A DNA stretch of 64,000 nucleotides from assembly GCA_964474695.1 (NCBI GenBank), contig CAYYTK010000008.1, positions 1-64,000 on the forward strand, read 5' to 3'. Position numbers and translations under genes: made by a program. The DNA comes from DAOUBP01 sp964474695. GTDB lineage: Bacteria; Chloroflexota; Anaerolineae; CG2-30-64-16. This document shows positions 16,817-25,089 of this stretch, in pieces (positions within the stretch are counted from its first letter, which is position 1; every line of letters begins with the position of its first letter). The notes under the pieces are model-generated. The model was not told the DNA's origin. It saw only the letters and a program-made list of their open reading frames with translations, and searched no databases.

Positions 16817-16935
16817 AGGTGTCAGGAGACAGGAGACAGGAGACAGGAGTCAGGAGTCAGGAGTCAGGGGTCAGGAGTCTTTCTGATCCCTGACCCCTGA
16901 TTCCTGATGCCTGATCCATGGATCCCTGATGCCTG
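16817..16935. repeat. Inverted heptamer array (CAGGAGA / CCTGATT type) at the end of the suf operon
   Basis: About eight CAGGAGA/CAGGAGT heptamers are followed by about six CTGATCC-type heptamers of opposite orientation. The central part folds perfectly: CAGGGGTCAGG (16865-16875) pairs with CCTGACCCCTG (16889-16899). It follows the stop of the last suf gene on the minus strand, so it may end that transcript; the only T-run (TTT) lies inside the loop. Confidence 0.75.
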
Positions 16936-17250
16936 CTAAAAGAACCCCAACTGGTCCTTAGCCTCTTGCGACATCATCTCCGGGTTCCACATCGGCGTCC
17001 AGACCACGTGTACATTGATGGCGTCAAGGTCGGGAAAGGCCTTGTGGACGTAGGTCTGCACGCCGCTGATGAGCTGCGGTCCCACCGGGCAGCCGGGACT
17101 GGTCAGCGTCATCTTGACGTCCACGTTTTTGCCGTCGGGCACCGTGATCTCATAGATCAGGCCCAGGTCGACGACGTTCAGGCCGATCTCCGGGTCAAAG
17201 ACGTTCTTGCGGATGATTTCGCGGATGCTCTCTTCGGTTGGTGCGGCCAT
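16936..17250 (-). CDS. sufT: DUF59/MIP18 family Fe-S assembly factor (SufT-like)
   Basis: The product has 104 residues and is a single DUF59 domain. Key segments are VFDPEIGLNVVDLGLIYEI near 18-36, with the metal-site region, and the conserved Cys in LTSPGCPVG near 53. SufT-like proteins help mature or transfer Fe-S clusters and are commonly the last member of Gram-positive and Chloroflexota suf operons. A 60-bp spacer with degenerate heptamers separates it from the Rieske gene. The ATG at 17250 is preceded by AAGGAGC. The family is certain; the precise role is inferred from the operon. Confidence 0.9.
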   Translation of the reverse strand: MAAPTEESIREIIRKNVFDPEIGLNVVDLGLIYEITVPDGKNVDVKMTLTSPGCPVGPQLISGVQTYVHKAFPDLDAINVHVVWTPMWNPEMMSQEAKDQLGFF

Positions 17251-17310
17251 TTGTGCTCCTTATTGCGTATTGGGTGGTGCGTGACATGTTAAGTGCGCAG
17301 TACGCAGTAC

Positions 17311-17622
17311 TCAGTACGCTTTCACCAGCACGTCTCCGTCCTGCACGCGTACTTCATATGTCGGCGCGGCCTCAACGGCGGGCAGGGCCAGCGCCGCGCC
17401 GGTGCGCACGTCGAAGCGCGCTCCGTGGCGCGGGCAGATCAACTGGCAGCCTTGCAGCTTGCCCTCACCTAGCGGGCCGCCATCGTGTGTGCATACGTCC
17501 TCGATGGCACAGAACTCGCCCTCCAGATTGACAATGACGATCTCAACGCCGTCAACTTCGACGGTTTTCTTCTCGCCCGGCGCGATCTCGTCGGTGCGAG
17601 CTGCTTTTACAAACTCAGGCAT
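17311..17622 (-). CDS. Rieske-type [2Fe-2S] ferredoxin in the suf operon
   Basis: The product has 103 residues and carries the two Rieske ligand pairs: Cys-Thr-His (VCTHDGGPL) near 44-46 and Cys-Pro-Arg-His (CPRHGARFD) near 63-66. It is a soluble single-domain form, like the ferredoxin components of dioxygenases. I chose ATG 17622, which gives the normal length; the frame remains open upstream into sufU but adds no conserved sequence. The gap to sufU is 11 bp. It probably passes electrons during cluster assembly or protects the pathway; this is inferred from its place in the operon. Confidence 0.9.
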   Translation of the reverse strand: MPEFVKAARTDEIAPGEKKTVEVDGVEIVIVNLEGEFCAIEDVCTHDGGPLGEGKLQGCQLICPRHGARFDVRTGAALALPAVEAAPTYEVRVQDGDVLVKAY

Positions 17623-17633
17623 GATGACTCCAC

Positions 17634-18008
17634 TTACTCCTCGTCTGCCAGCCCCCAGACTGCGGCTTTCATCGCCTTCAACGGGAGCAGCGCGCACTTG
17701 AGACGGACCGGACCTACCTCGATGCCGAGCAGGTCGAGGATGTCTTCTTTGTTCCACTCTTTCAACTCATCCAACGACTTGCCGATGATCTCTTCGGACA
17801 TCATCGAGGCGGCCGCACGGCTGACCGCGCAGCCGTGGCCGGTGAAGGCCACATCTGCGATTTTGCCGTCCTCGAGCTTCAGCTCCAGCGTGATTTCGTC
17901 GCCGCACAGAGGGTTCCGGTCGTGATAGACCAGGGTCGGGTCATCCAGATGCCCGAAGTGGCGCGGGTGTTTGTAGTGATCCAGGATTTCTTCGGCGTAC
18001 AGGTCCAT
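17634..18008 (-). CDS. sufU: SufU scaffold/zinc sulfurtransferase, copy 1
   Basis: The product has 124 residues. All SufU metal ligands are present: Cys and Asp in PLCGDE, Cys in GHGCAVS, Cys in RLKCALLP. SufU accepts persulfide from SufS by zinc-ligand exchange and passes it to SufBCD. It lies downstream of sufS, after a 60-bp spacer that holds a 33-bp palindromic repeat, and 11 bp upstream of the Rieske gene. It differs from copy 2 (19345-19731) at many positions, so the pair is not a recent duplication. Confidence 0.93.
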   Translation of the reverse strand: MDLYAEEILDHYKHPRHFGHLDDPTLVYHDRNPLCGDEITLELKLEDGKIADVAFTGHGCAVSRAAASMMSEEIIGKSLDELKEWNKEDILDLLGIEVGPVRLKCALLPLKAMKAAVWGLADEE

Positions 18009-18029
18009 AGCAAGCTTCTTTCTCAGTCA

Positions 18030-18062
18030 AGAAACCAGGTTTCTCCGAGAAACCTGGTTTCT
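18030..18062. repeat. 33-bp double palindrome (AGAAACC family), suf copy
   Basis: AGAAACCAGGTTTCT (18030-18044), spacer CCG, then AGAAACCTGGTTTCT (18048-18062). Each arm is a near-palindrome and the two arms are exact reverse complements. Copies at 47060-47092 and 58835-58867 share the layout. It sits between sufS and sufU on the operon's RNA. Confidence 0.9.
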
Positions 18063-18068
18063 CAAATC

Positions 18069-19337
18069 TTAGAAACTGAAGTACTCCACAATCTTTTTCA
18101 GACCGGCCACGAGGAGATCGATTTCCTCGCGGGTCGTATACACGTAGAAGCTGGCCCGCGCACTCGCGGCGATGTGATAGCGCTCATGGAGCGGCATCGC
18201 ACAGTGATGCCCGGCGCGAATGGCGATGCCCATGCTGTCCAGGGCGGCCGCGATGTCATGAGGGTGAATGTTGCCGAGGACGAAGCTGACCAGTCCCCCG
18301 CGCCTGTCGGCCGATGGGCCCAAAACCTTGAGGCCTTCCACTTCGGACATGCGCTCCAGGGCGTAGGCAGTCAACTCGCGCTCGGCCGCGTGGATCGCAG
18401 CCATGCCCAGATTCTGCAGATAATCCACCGCGGCGCCCAGGCCGATAGCTTCCGCAATAGCCGGCGTGCCGGCCTCGAATTTCCACGGCAGCTCACTGGG
18501 CTTGAATCCGCTCAGGTGCACCTCTCGGATCATGTCACCGCCGCCCATAAACGGCGGCATCGCATTCAAGATCTCGCGCCGGCCCCACAACACGCCGCTG
18601 CCCGTCGGACCGAGCATCTTGTGGCCCGAAAATGCCATGAAGTCGACGTCCAGGTCCCGAACATTGACCGGCATGTGAGGCACGCTCTGGCACGCGTCCA
18701 GCAGGACCAGCGCGCCCGCCTTATGCGCTGCGTCCGTCAATTCGCGCACCGGATTGATAGTGCCCAGCACATTGGAAGCGGCCGCGAAGCCCAATAGCCT
18801 GGTGCGCGGGGTCAGCAGTTTGTCCAGGTTATCCAGGACCAGCGTGCCGTTGTCGGCCACAGGTATGAAGTCAAGCTGGATGCCCCGCTCCGCGGCCAGA
18901 ATCTGCCACGGCACGAGATTGGCGTGGTGTTCCATCTCAGTGAGCAGGATGTGATCGCCGGCCTTCAGGTTCGCGCGCCCCCAGCTATAGGCCACCAGGT
19001 TGATCGCCTCGGTCGCGTTGCGCGTCCAGATGACTTCTTTGGGACAACACGCGCCGATGAAATCGGACACTTTGCCTCGCGCACCCTCATACAGCGCGGT
19101 GGCTTCCTCGCTCAGGGTGTGCACGCCGCGATGAACGTTGGCATGCGTTTGCTTGTAGTAGCGATTCATCGCATCAAGCACCTGCACCGGCTTCTGCGAG
19201 CTGGCCGCGCTGTCCAGGTAAACCAGCGGCCTGTCTTTGATGCGGCGGCTCAGGATCGGGAAGTCGGCGCGTATCGCCTCGACATCGAGGCCGGCAGCTT
19301 GGAGTGTGATCGACTGGGTCATGGTTGCTATGGACAT
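18069..19337 (-). CDS. sufS: SufS group II cysteine desulfurase
   Basis: The product has 422 residues, typical for SufS. The PLP Lys lies in SGHKMLGPTGSG near 235, the cofactor Asp in LLDACQSVPH, and the catalytic Cys in RAGHHCAMPL near 375, in the group II context. It converts L-cysteine to alanine and hands the persulfide to SufU. I chose ATG 19337, which has GAGG five bases upstream; a GTG at 19343 and an ATG at 19322 are alternatives. The upstream sufU paralogue ends at 19345, so the two are translationally close. It lies between two sufU genes. Confidence 0.94.
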   Translation of the reverse strand: MSIATMTQSITLQAAGLDVEAIRADFPILSRRIKDRPLVYLDSAASSQKPVQVLDAMNRYYKQTHANVHRGVHTLSEEATALYEGARGKVSDFIGACCPKEVIWTRNATEAINLVAYSWGRANLKAGDHILLTEMEHHANLVPWQILAAERGIQLDFIPVADNGTLVLDNLDKLLTPRTRLLGFAAASNVLGTINPVRELTDAAHKAGALVLLDACQSVPHMPVNVRDLDVDFMAFSGHKMLGPTGSGVLWGRREILNAMPPFMGGGDMIREVHLSGFKPSELPWKFEAGTPAIAEAIGLGAAVDYLQNLGMAAIHAAERELTAYALERMSEVEGLKVLGPSADRRGGLVSFVLGNIHPHDIAAALDSMGIAIRAGHHCAMPLHERYHIAASARASFYVYTTREEIDLLVAGLKKIVEYFSF

Positions 19338-19344
19338 GACCACC

Positions 19345-19731
19345 TCATCCTGTAGTTTGACGAAATTGTCGTGCTGAAGCTTTCAGCGTATTCAGCCCTA
19401 GCGTCGCGCACTTGAGCCGTGTTGCAGCCAGTTCGCGTCCCAGCGTATCCAGAACGACATCCGCAGGCATCGCTTCCACCTCGGCCAGCGTTTTGCCCCA
19501 GAGTAGCTCCGTCACCAGCGAAGCTCCGGCCTGGCTGATGGTGCAGCCTTCGCCTTCGAAGGCGATATCGCTGATGCGCTCGTCGCTATCCACCTTAAGA
19601 TAGAACGTCACAACATCACCGCAGCCAGGATTACCTCCCTTCTGGACGATCGTTGGGTGCTCCATCGCCCCGTAGTGCCGGGGATTCTCGTAGTGATCCA
19701 GGATAAAGTCGATCTGGGCCTGGCGATCCAC
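19345..19731 (-). CDS. sufU: SufU scaffold/zinc sulfurtransferase, copy 2
   Basis: The product has 128 residues. It keeps all four ligand positions: Cys and Asp in PGCGDV, Cys in GEGCTIS, Cys in RLKCATLG. Its stop is eight bases from the chosen sufS start, which suggests tight coupling with sufS. This copy resembles classical SufU more closely at the third site (GCTIS against GCAVS in copy 1). One copy may serve SufBCD and the other a different acceptor, but nothing in the sequence proves that. Confidence 0.92.
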   Translation of the reverse strand: MDRQAQIDFILDHYENPRHYGAMEHPTIVQKGGNPGCGDVVTFYLKVDSDERISDIAFEGEGCTISQAGASLVTELLWGKTLAEVEAMPADVVLDTLGRELAATRLKCATLGLNTLKASARQFRQTTG

Positions 19732-19862
19732 GCTGCTATCTTCCTCTCAGGTCAGGTATTGCGCTAGTATAACGCTGTCGGAACGGTGTTGCAAGGCTGG
19801 CTATTGGAAGTTGGAAGCCGGCTATCGGATGCTCTTCCAGCCGCTAACCTCTCGCCCTCAAC
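19732..19862. other. 131-bp spacer between rhodanese and sufU
   Basis: This is the longest spacer inside the suf cluster. It has an imperfect repeat GGAAGTTGGAAG near 19806-19817 but no clear hairpin or open frame. An internal promoter for the sufU-sufS part is possible; I see no strong box. Confidence 0.4.
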
Positions 19863-20717
19863 TCACCTCTCGATTGGCGCCCCAACCAGGTTCCCCCACT
19901 CTGTCCAGCTTCCGTCATAGTTGCGCACGTTGGGATAACCCAGCAGGTACTTCAGTACGAACCAGGTGTGGCTGGAACGCTCACCGATGCGGCAGTAGGT
20001 GATGACGCTGTTGCTTGGCGCCAGTCCCTTTTCGGCTTCATAGATTCTCCGCAAATCTTCCGCATTCCGGAAAGAACCGTCTTCCGGATGGGCGGCGCGG
20101 GACCACGGCACGTTGATGGCCCCCTTGATATGGCCGGCGCGCAGCGCGCCCTCCTGCGGATAGCCGTCCATGTGATACAGCTTGCCCGAGTACTCGCCAG
20201 GGCTGCGCACATCGATGAGCGGGTGGCCGGCCGCCAGGTGCGTCAAGACATCATCCCGGTACGCGCGAATCTTGTAATCAGTCCGATCTTGGGCATGGTA
20301 CTCAGTGATCGGAACGGGCGGCACCTCTTTGGTCATGGGGCGGTCCTCCAGTTCCCATTTCAGTCGTCCCCCATCCATGATCGCCGTGTTGGTGTGTCCG
20401 AACAACTCGAAGATCCACAGCGTGTAGCATGCCCACCAGTTGCCTTTATCGCCATAGAACACCACAAACGTATCGTTGGCAATGCCGTTGCGAGCCATCA
20501 GATGCTCGAACTGCTGCCGGTTGAGGTAGTCGCGGTGGATCGGGTCGTTCAGGTCGGCCACCCAATCGATTTGCACCGCGCCAGGCACGTGCCCGCGAGA
20601 ATAGAGCACGATATCCTCGTTGGATTCCACGATCCGCACGTTTGGATCGTCCAGATGTTCCGCCACCCATTGCGTACTTACCAGTTTTTCGGGATGGGCA
20701 TAATCCGTCTCAGCCAT
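19863..20717 (-). CDS. Two-domain sulfurtransferase (rhodanese) in the suf operon
   Basis: The product has 284 residues with two rhodanese domains: an inactive N-terminal one (LVSTQWVAEHLDDPNVRIVE; no Cys at the loop) and an active C-terminal one whose loop is ITYCRIGERSSH near 240. The CRIGERSS loop is that of thiosulfate sulfurtransferases related to actinobacterial CysA/SseA types. It would move sulfane sulfur from thiosulfate or mercaptopyruvate to a thiol. Its place between sufD and sufU suggests a second sulfur entry into Fe-S assembly, besides cysteine. It ends 131 bp before sufU. Confidence 0.9.
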   Translation of the reverse strand: MAETDYAHPEKLVSTQWVAEHLDDPNVRIVESNEDIVLYSRGHVPGAVQIDWVADLNDPIHRDYLNRQQFEHLMARNGIANDTFVVFYGDKGNWWACYTLWIFELFGHTNTAIMDGGRLKWELEDRPMTKEVPPVPITEYHAQDRTDYKIRAYRDDVLTHLAAGHPLIDVRSPGEYSGKLYHMDGYPQEGALRAGHIKGAINVPWSRAAHPEDGSFRNAEDLRRIYEAEKGLAPSNSVITYCRIGERSSHTWFVLKYLLGYPNVRNYDGSWTEWGNLVGAPIER

Positions 20718-20760
20718 AGCAATCTCCTATACACCCTCTGCCCTCTGTCAATATGCCATC

Positions 20761-22062
20761 TCACAGCCCTAGTTTTCGCGCGATTTCGACTTCCAGCTTA
20801 TTCCGCACGCCCTCTACGGGGATGCGATTGAGAACCTCCTCGAAGAAACCCTGCACAATCATGCGTTCGGCGTTCGTGCGATCGATGCCGCGCGCCATCA
20901 GATAGAAGAGATACTCTTCGGGCAGTTGGCCGGCGGTGGCGCCGTGGGTGCAGCGCACATCGTCCGCCTCGATCTCCAGGCCGGGGATGCTGTCGGCGCG
21001 GGCCAGTTTGCTCAGCATCAGGTTCCGATTGGCCTGATACGCGTTGGTTTTTTGCGCGTTCGGATAGACTTTGATGTAGCCCTGGTACACCGAGCGGGCC
21101 CGATCCTTCAGCGCGCCTTTGATCAGCAGGTCGCTGGTGCTGTGGGGCGCCCTGTGAAATTGATTCGTGTGGTGATCGAGGTGCTGCCGGCCGCCGGGGA
21201 AGTACAACCCCAGCAGCTCGCCCTGTGCGCCCGCGCCGTTCAAATCCATATTGATCCAATTCTTAGAAAGGCGGCTGCCCCATGAGCCGATGAAGTAGCG
21301 CAGCAGGCTGTCACGGCCCAGGGTCATGCGTTGTGTGCTGAAGTTCCATGCAGAGTCGGCCAGGTTTTGCAGGTGCAGATAGTGCACCTGGCTGTTGGCG
21401 CCGGGCAGCAATTCTACGACATTGTCCGTCATGCCATTTTCCGCGCCAATAAAGTCCTCCACCAGCGTGACGGCCGCCCCCTCTTCTGTCACGATCAGGG
21501 TGTGATGCAGTCCGGCGTGCTTGCCCGCGCGCTGGCCGATCACAGCCTGTAGCGGGCGATCGACCACAACGTTGCGCGGCACATAGACGAAGGTGCCGCT
21601 GTTCCAGAGCGCGTAGTGCAGCGCGCTGAATTTGTTTTCGTCGATGGCCACGACGCTGTTGAAAGTGCGCTGAACCAATTCGGGATAGCGGCGCACCGCA
21701 TCATCCAGGCTGGTGAAAACCACGCCCCTGGCGGTCAATGATGCATCCAGGCTGTGGTGCGCTGGCGCCGCATCTACAAATGCCAGGCTGCCGATGCTTT
21801 CCACCTCTGCCAGGCTCTTGGCCACGTCTTCGGTCGGGTTGTCCAGCTTGTCGACGCCGTGGAGCGGTTGGTACTCCTCCAGCTTGAACCCCGTCAGCTT
21901 GGTGCGGCGCCACGTCTCCTCGCCGCCCGTGGGCCAGGGGATTTCCTCAAAGAACCGCCATGCCTTCCGGCGGATGTCCAGCATCCATGCCGGCTCATTT
22001 TTGGCTTGGGAAAGGGCCTCGACGGGTGTGTCCTGGGTCGTCGTCAGTGTATCTGTTGTCAT
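20761..22062 (-). CDS. sufD: SufD, Fe-S cluster scaffold subunit
   Basis: The product has 433 residues and is a member of the SufB/SufD family, with the C-terminal core DDVRCTHGATAGQLPEEYLFYLMARGI; the His in HGAT is the conserved cluster-site residue. The N-terminal part (EETWRRTKLTGFKLEEYQP) matches SufD. It pairs with SufB and two SufC to build [4Fe-4S] clusters in the cytoplasm. I chose ATG 22062, preceded by AAGGTG; a TTG at 22083 would overlap the sufB stop. It lies 13 bp after sufB. Confidence 0.93.
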   Translation of the reverse strand: MTTDTLTTTQDTPVEALSQAKNEPAWMLDIRRKAWRFFEEIPWPTGGEETWRRTKLTGFKLEEYQPLHGVDKLDNPTEDVAKSLAEVESIGSLAFVDAAPAHHSLDASLTARGVVFTSLDDAVRRYPELVQRTFNSVVAIDENKFSALHYALWNSGTFVYVPRNVVVDRPLQAVIGQRAGKHAGLHHTLIVTEEGAAVTLVEDFIGAENGMTDNVVELLPGANSQVHYLHLQNLADSAWNFSTQRMTLGRDSLLRYFIGSWGSRLSKNWINMDLNGAGAQGELLGLYFPGGRQHLDHHTNQFHRAPHSTSDLLIKGALKDRARSVYQGYIKVYPNAQKTNAYQANRNLMLSKLARADSIPGLEIEADDVRCTHGATAGQLPEEYLFYLMARGIDRTNAERMIVQGFFEEVLNRIPVEGVRNKLEVEIARKLGL

Positions 22063-22075
22063 GCTGTTCACCTTG

Positions 22076-23494
22076 TCACCCAACCGATCCTTCCATCTGC
22101 AACTGGATCAGCCGGTTCATCTCCACCGCGTATTCCATCGGCAGTTCCTTGACCATCGGTTCAATGAAGCCGGAAACGATCATGGCGCTGGCCTCGTCCT
22201 CGCTCAGGCCGCGGCTCTGCAGGTAAAAGAGCTGCTCCTCGCCGATTTTGCTGACGGAGGCCTCGTGGCCGACGGTGACGTCATCCTCGTCGATCTCGAT
22301 ATAGGGATAGGTGTCTGAGCGGCTGTGGTCGTCCAACAGAAGCGCGTCGCACACCACATTGGATTTGGCGCCATGCGCGCCCTTGCCCACCTTCAGCAGG
22401 CCGCGATAGGAAGCCCGCCCGCCGTTCTTGCTGATCGACTTCGAGATAAGCTGGCTGGAGGTGTTGGGCGCAGCATGCACCAGCTTGCCGCCGGTGTCCA
22501 GGTGCTGGCCCACGCCAGCAAAGGCCATGGAGAGGATCTGCCCGCGTGCGCCATCGCCCAGCATGTACACCGAGGGGTACTTCATGGTGACTTTGGAACC
22601 CAGGTTGGCGTCCACCCACTCCATCGTGCCGCCATCGTAGACCAGCGACCGTTGTGTCACAAGGTTATACACATTGGTGGACCAGTTTTGGATGGTCGTA
22701 TAGCGGCAGCGGGCATTCTTGCGGACGATGATCTCGATGACGCCTGAGTGCAGCGAATCCTGTGAATAGGTGGGCGCGGTGCAGCCTTCCACGTAATGGA
22801 CGCTGGCGCCTTCGTCCACGATAATCAGCGTGCGCTCGAACTGCCCCATGCTCTGGGCGTTGATGCGGAAGTAGGCTTGCAGCGGGATGTCGAGGTGCAC
22901 GCCCTTTGGCACGTAGACGAATGAGCCGCCCGACCATGCCGCGGTGTTCAACGCCGCGAAGACGTTGTCGGTGGATGGCACGACGGTGCCAAAAAACTCG
23001 CGGTAGATGTCCTCGTGCTCGCGCAAGCCGCTGTCGCTGTCCATGAAGATGACGCCCTGCTTTTCCCATTCTTGCTTCAGTGAGTGGTAGATGGCCTCAC
23101 TTTCATACTGCGCGCCAACACCGGCCAGGAACTTGCGTTCGGCCTCGGGGATGCCCAGCTTGTCGAAAGTCTCCTTGATATCCGCAGGCACATCATCCCA
23201 GCTCTTGCCCTGCGCTTCCATGGGCTTGATGTAATAAAAGATCTCGTCGTACTTGATCTCGCTGAGGTTGGCGCCCCAGGTCGGGATCGGCTTAGAAAAA
23301 AAGATATCCAACGCCTCATGGCGGAGCTGGCGCATCCACGCGGGTTCACCTTTCATCACGCTGATCTGGTCGATGATCTCGTGATCCAGCCCTTTGCGTG
23401 CCTTGAAAACGTAGTTTTCGGGCTGACTCCAGCCGTACTTATACTCGTTCTTGACGCTGTCCAGCGCCTGACGGTCGGTGTCTGTTGCGGGCAT
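22076..23494 (-). CDS. sufB: SufB, Fe-S cluster scaffold subunit
   Basis: The product has 472 residues, the usual length. It has the conserved VEGCTAPTYS segment near 245 and the persulfide-accepting Cys in SNVVCDALLLDD near 395, followed by SDTYPYIEIDEDDVTVGHEA. SufB takes sulfur from SufU and holds the nascent cluster with SufD. The ATG at 23494 has AGGAGA five bases upstream. The preceding 75-bp spacer, after sufC, carries inverted GTGCGTG/CACGCTT heptamers. Confidence 0.95.
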   Translation of the reverse strand: MPATDTDRQALDSVKNEYKYGWSQPENYVFKARKGLDHEIIDQISVMKGEPAWMRQLRHEALDIFFSKPIPTWGANLSEIKYDEIFYYIKPMEAQGKSWDDVPADIKETFDKLGIPEAERKFLAGVGAQYESEAIYHSLKQEWEKQGVIFMDSDSGLREHEDIYREFFGTVVPSTDNVFAALNTAAWSGGSFVYVPKGVHLDIPLQAYFRINAQSMGQFERTLIIVDEGASVHYVEGCTAPTYSQDSLHSGVIEIIVRKNARCRYTTIQNWSTNVYNLVTQRSLVYDGGTMEWVDANLGSKVTMKYPSVYMLGDGARGQILSMAFAGVGQHLDTGGKLVHAAPNTSSQLISKSISKNGGRASYRGLLKVGKGAHGAKSNVVCDALLLDDHSRSDTYPYIEIDEDDVTVGHEASVSKIGEEQLFYLQSRGLSEDEASAMIVSGFIEPMVKELPMEYAVEMNRLIQLQMEGSVG

Positions 23495-23499
23495 TTGTT

Positions 23500-23572
23500 T
23501 CTCCTGTAGTTCTTGCGGTCGTGCGTGGTGCGTGTTGCGTCTCACGCTTCACGCCTCACGTTTTACGCCTCA
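23500..23572. repeat. Inverted heptamer tract between sufC and sufB
   Basis: GTGCGTG-type units (about 23521-23540) face CACGCTT/CACGCCT units (about 23543-23572), giving a possible hairpin in the sufC-sufB mRNA just upstream of the sufB ribosome-binding site. It might adjust relative SufB output or mark a processing site. Confidence 0.6.
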
Positions 23573-24403
23573 GGCAGTTTCCTGCCCCACCATCGGCTCG
23601 CCGTATTTCTCTCGCACCCAGTTATAGCCCTTCGCCTCCAGCTCCAGCGCCATCTCCGGCCCGCCGGACATGACGATGTGGCCGTTGTAGAAAACGTGCA
23701 CGAAATCCGGCTTGATGTAATTCAGAAGCCGCTGGTAGTGGGTGATCAATAGCACCCCCAGATTGGGGCCCAGCAGGCTGTTGACGCCCTCAGACACGAC
23801 GCGCAACGCGTCGATGTCCAGCCCGGAGTCGGTCTCATCGAGCACTGCGATCTTGGGGTCGAGCATAGCCATCTGCAGGATTTCGGCGCGCTTCTTTTCG
23901 CCGCCGGAGAAGCCGTCGTTCAGATAGCGCCGGGCGAAGGCCGGGTCAATGTGCAGCCGGTCCATCTTCTCGGTCAGCTCTTTGCGAAATTCGCGCATCG
24001 GTATCAGTTCGGAGCCGATCGGCTTGGCGCTGCCGCCTTCGGCCACCGCCTGCTTGGCTTTCTCTGTGTAGCCGCGCACCGCGCTGACCGCCTGACGCAG
24101 GAAGTTCGCCATGCTGACGCCCGGGATGGCCGTAGGATACTGGAACGCGAGGAAAAGGCCGGCCTTCGCGCGTTCGTCCGGCGCCATCGTCAGGATGCTG
24201 CGGCCGTCCAGCAGGATCTCGCCGCTGACAACTGCATAATGTGGGTGGCCCGCAACCGTGTACGCCAGGGTGCTCTTGCCGGAGCCGTTCGGCCCCATCA
24301 ACGCATGCACTTCGCCCTGACGGATGGTCAGGTTGACCCCCTGCAGGATGGGCTTGCCTTCAACGTTGACATGCAGGTCCTTGATCACCAGTTCTGTAGG
24401 CAT
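23570..24403 (-). CDS. sufC: SufC, ABC-type ATPase of the SufBCD complex
   Basis: The product has 277 residues: Walker A GPNGSGKST, signature FSGGEKKRAEILQ, Walker B IAVLDETDSGLDIDAL, switch His in LITHYQRLL. The signature Glu-Lys-Lys and the DETDSGLD pattern are specific for SufC. The product is about 25 residues longer than the E. coli protein because of an insert around 105-125 (YTEKAKQAVAEGGSAK). I start at ATG 24403 (AAGGAG upstream), not at 24463, which lies within the sufR 3' end. It is the first structural gene after sufR. Confidence 0.95.
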   Translation of the reverse strand: MPTELVIKDLHVNVEGKPILQGVNLTIRQGEVHALMGPNGSGKSTLAYTVAGHPHYAVVSGEILLDGRSILTMAPDERAKAGLFLAFQYPTAIPGVSMANFLRQAVSAVRGYTEKAKQAVAEGGSAKPIGSELIPMREFRKELTEKMDRLHIDPAFARRYLNDGFSGGEKKRAEILQMAMLDPKIAVLDETDSGLDIDALRVVSEGVNSLLGPNLGVLLITHYQRLLNYIKPDFVHVFYNGHIVMSGGPEMALELEAKGYNWVREKYGEPMVGQETA

Positions 24404-24434
24404 GAAATCGATCTCCTTAATCGTATAGTGCTCT

Positions 24435-25061
24435 TTATGCTTCGATGCGAAATTGACACCCATGATGCCCGTCCAGCGAACATGAGACCAATTCCACAGG
24501 GCGGTTCATGGCATGGGCAATCATCTCTTCTTCCATATCGCAGATGGCTCGATGCTCGCGGGCCAATTGGTAGTAGGGGCATGTATACTCGTGAACCACA
24601 ATGCCATCCTCCTCGAATTTGATCTCCGCCACGATTCCTTTCGCGTTCAGCAGTTCCGCCAGTTTCGTGGCGCGCTCGTCGGATGGCAGATCTGCCAACT
24701 CGTGTTCGTACTGGGCGGCCAGGCGGCGGCTCATTCTGCCCAGCAACTCCTGCACCTTTTCGGGACCCTCACTCACCAGAATCTCGCGCAGTAGTGAGTT
24801 GGTGAACTCGTCGTAGTGATATGTGAAGAGGGATCGCCCTTTGGTAGTCAGCCCATAGACATGCTTGGGGCGTCCGCGGCCAATGTTCTCGGCTTGCTGG
24901 CTGATGTAACCAGCAGCCAGGAGCGCCGTCAACTGTTGGCGCACGGCGTTGGCGGTCACACTCAGGGCCTCTTCCAGGTCCTTGACCGTCACCTCTCCCC
25001 GGCGCTGCATCACGCTCAATACCTCGCCGGCAGGGCTGCCCGATAACTGTTTCTGCAACAT
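24435..25061 (-). CDS. sufR: SufR-like Fe-S-sensing repressor of the suf operon
   Basis: The product has 208 residues. Residues about 12-80 form a winged helix (VLSVMQRRGEVTVKDLEEAL, then AVRQQLTALLAAGYI). The C-terminus has Cys161, Cys174, Cys194 and Cys202; the spacing C-X12-C-X27-C (161/174/202) equals that of the three cluster-binding Cys reported for cyanobacterial SufR, as I recall it. The protein should bind a [4Fe-4S] cluster and repress suf while clusters are plentiful. It heads the operon, 31 bp before sufC, and its own promoter carries a dyad over the start site, which suggests autoregulation. Confidence 0.92.
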   Translation of the reverse strand: MLQKQLSGSPAGEVLSVMQRRGEVTVKDLEEALSVTANAVRQQLTALLAAGYISQQAENIGRGRPKHVYGLTTKGRSLFTYHYDEFTNSLLREILVSEGPEKVQELLGRMSRRLAAQYEHELADLPSDERATKLAELLNAKGIVAEIKFEEDGIVVHEYTCPYYQLAREHRAICDMEEEMIAHAMNRPVELVSCSLDGHHGCQFRIEA

Positions 25062-25089
25062 ATCCCAGCTCTTGAATCACTCACGTCAT

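Noticed and set aside
16817..16935. CRISPR or phage attachment site
   Set aside because: Heptamer units are too short and touch each other; no integrase or phage gene is present.
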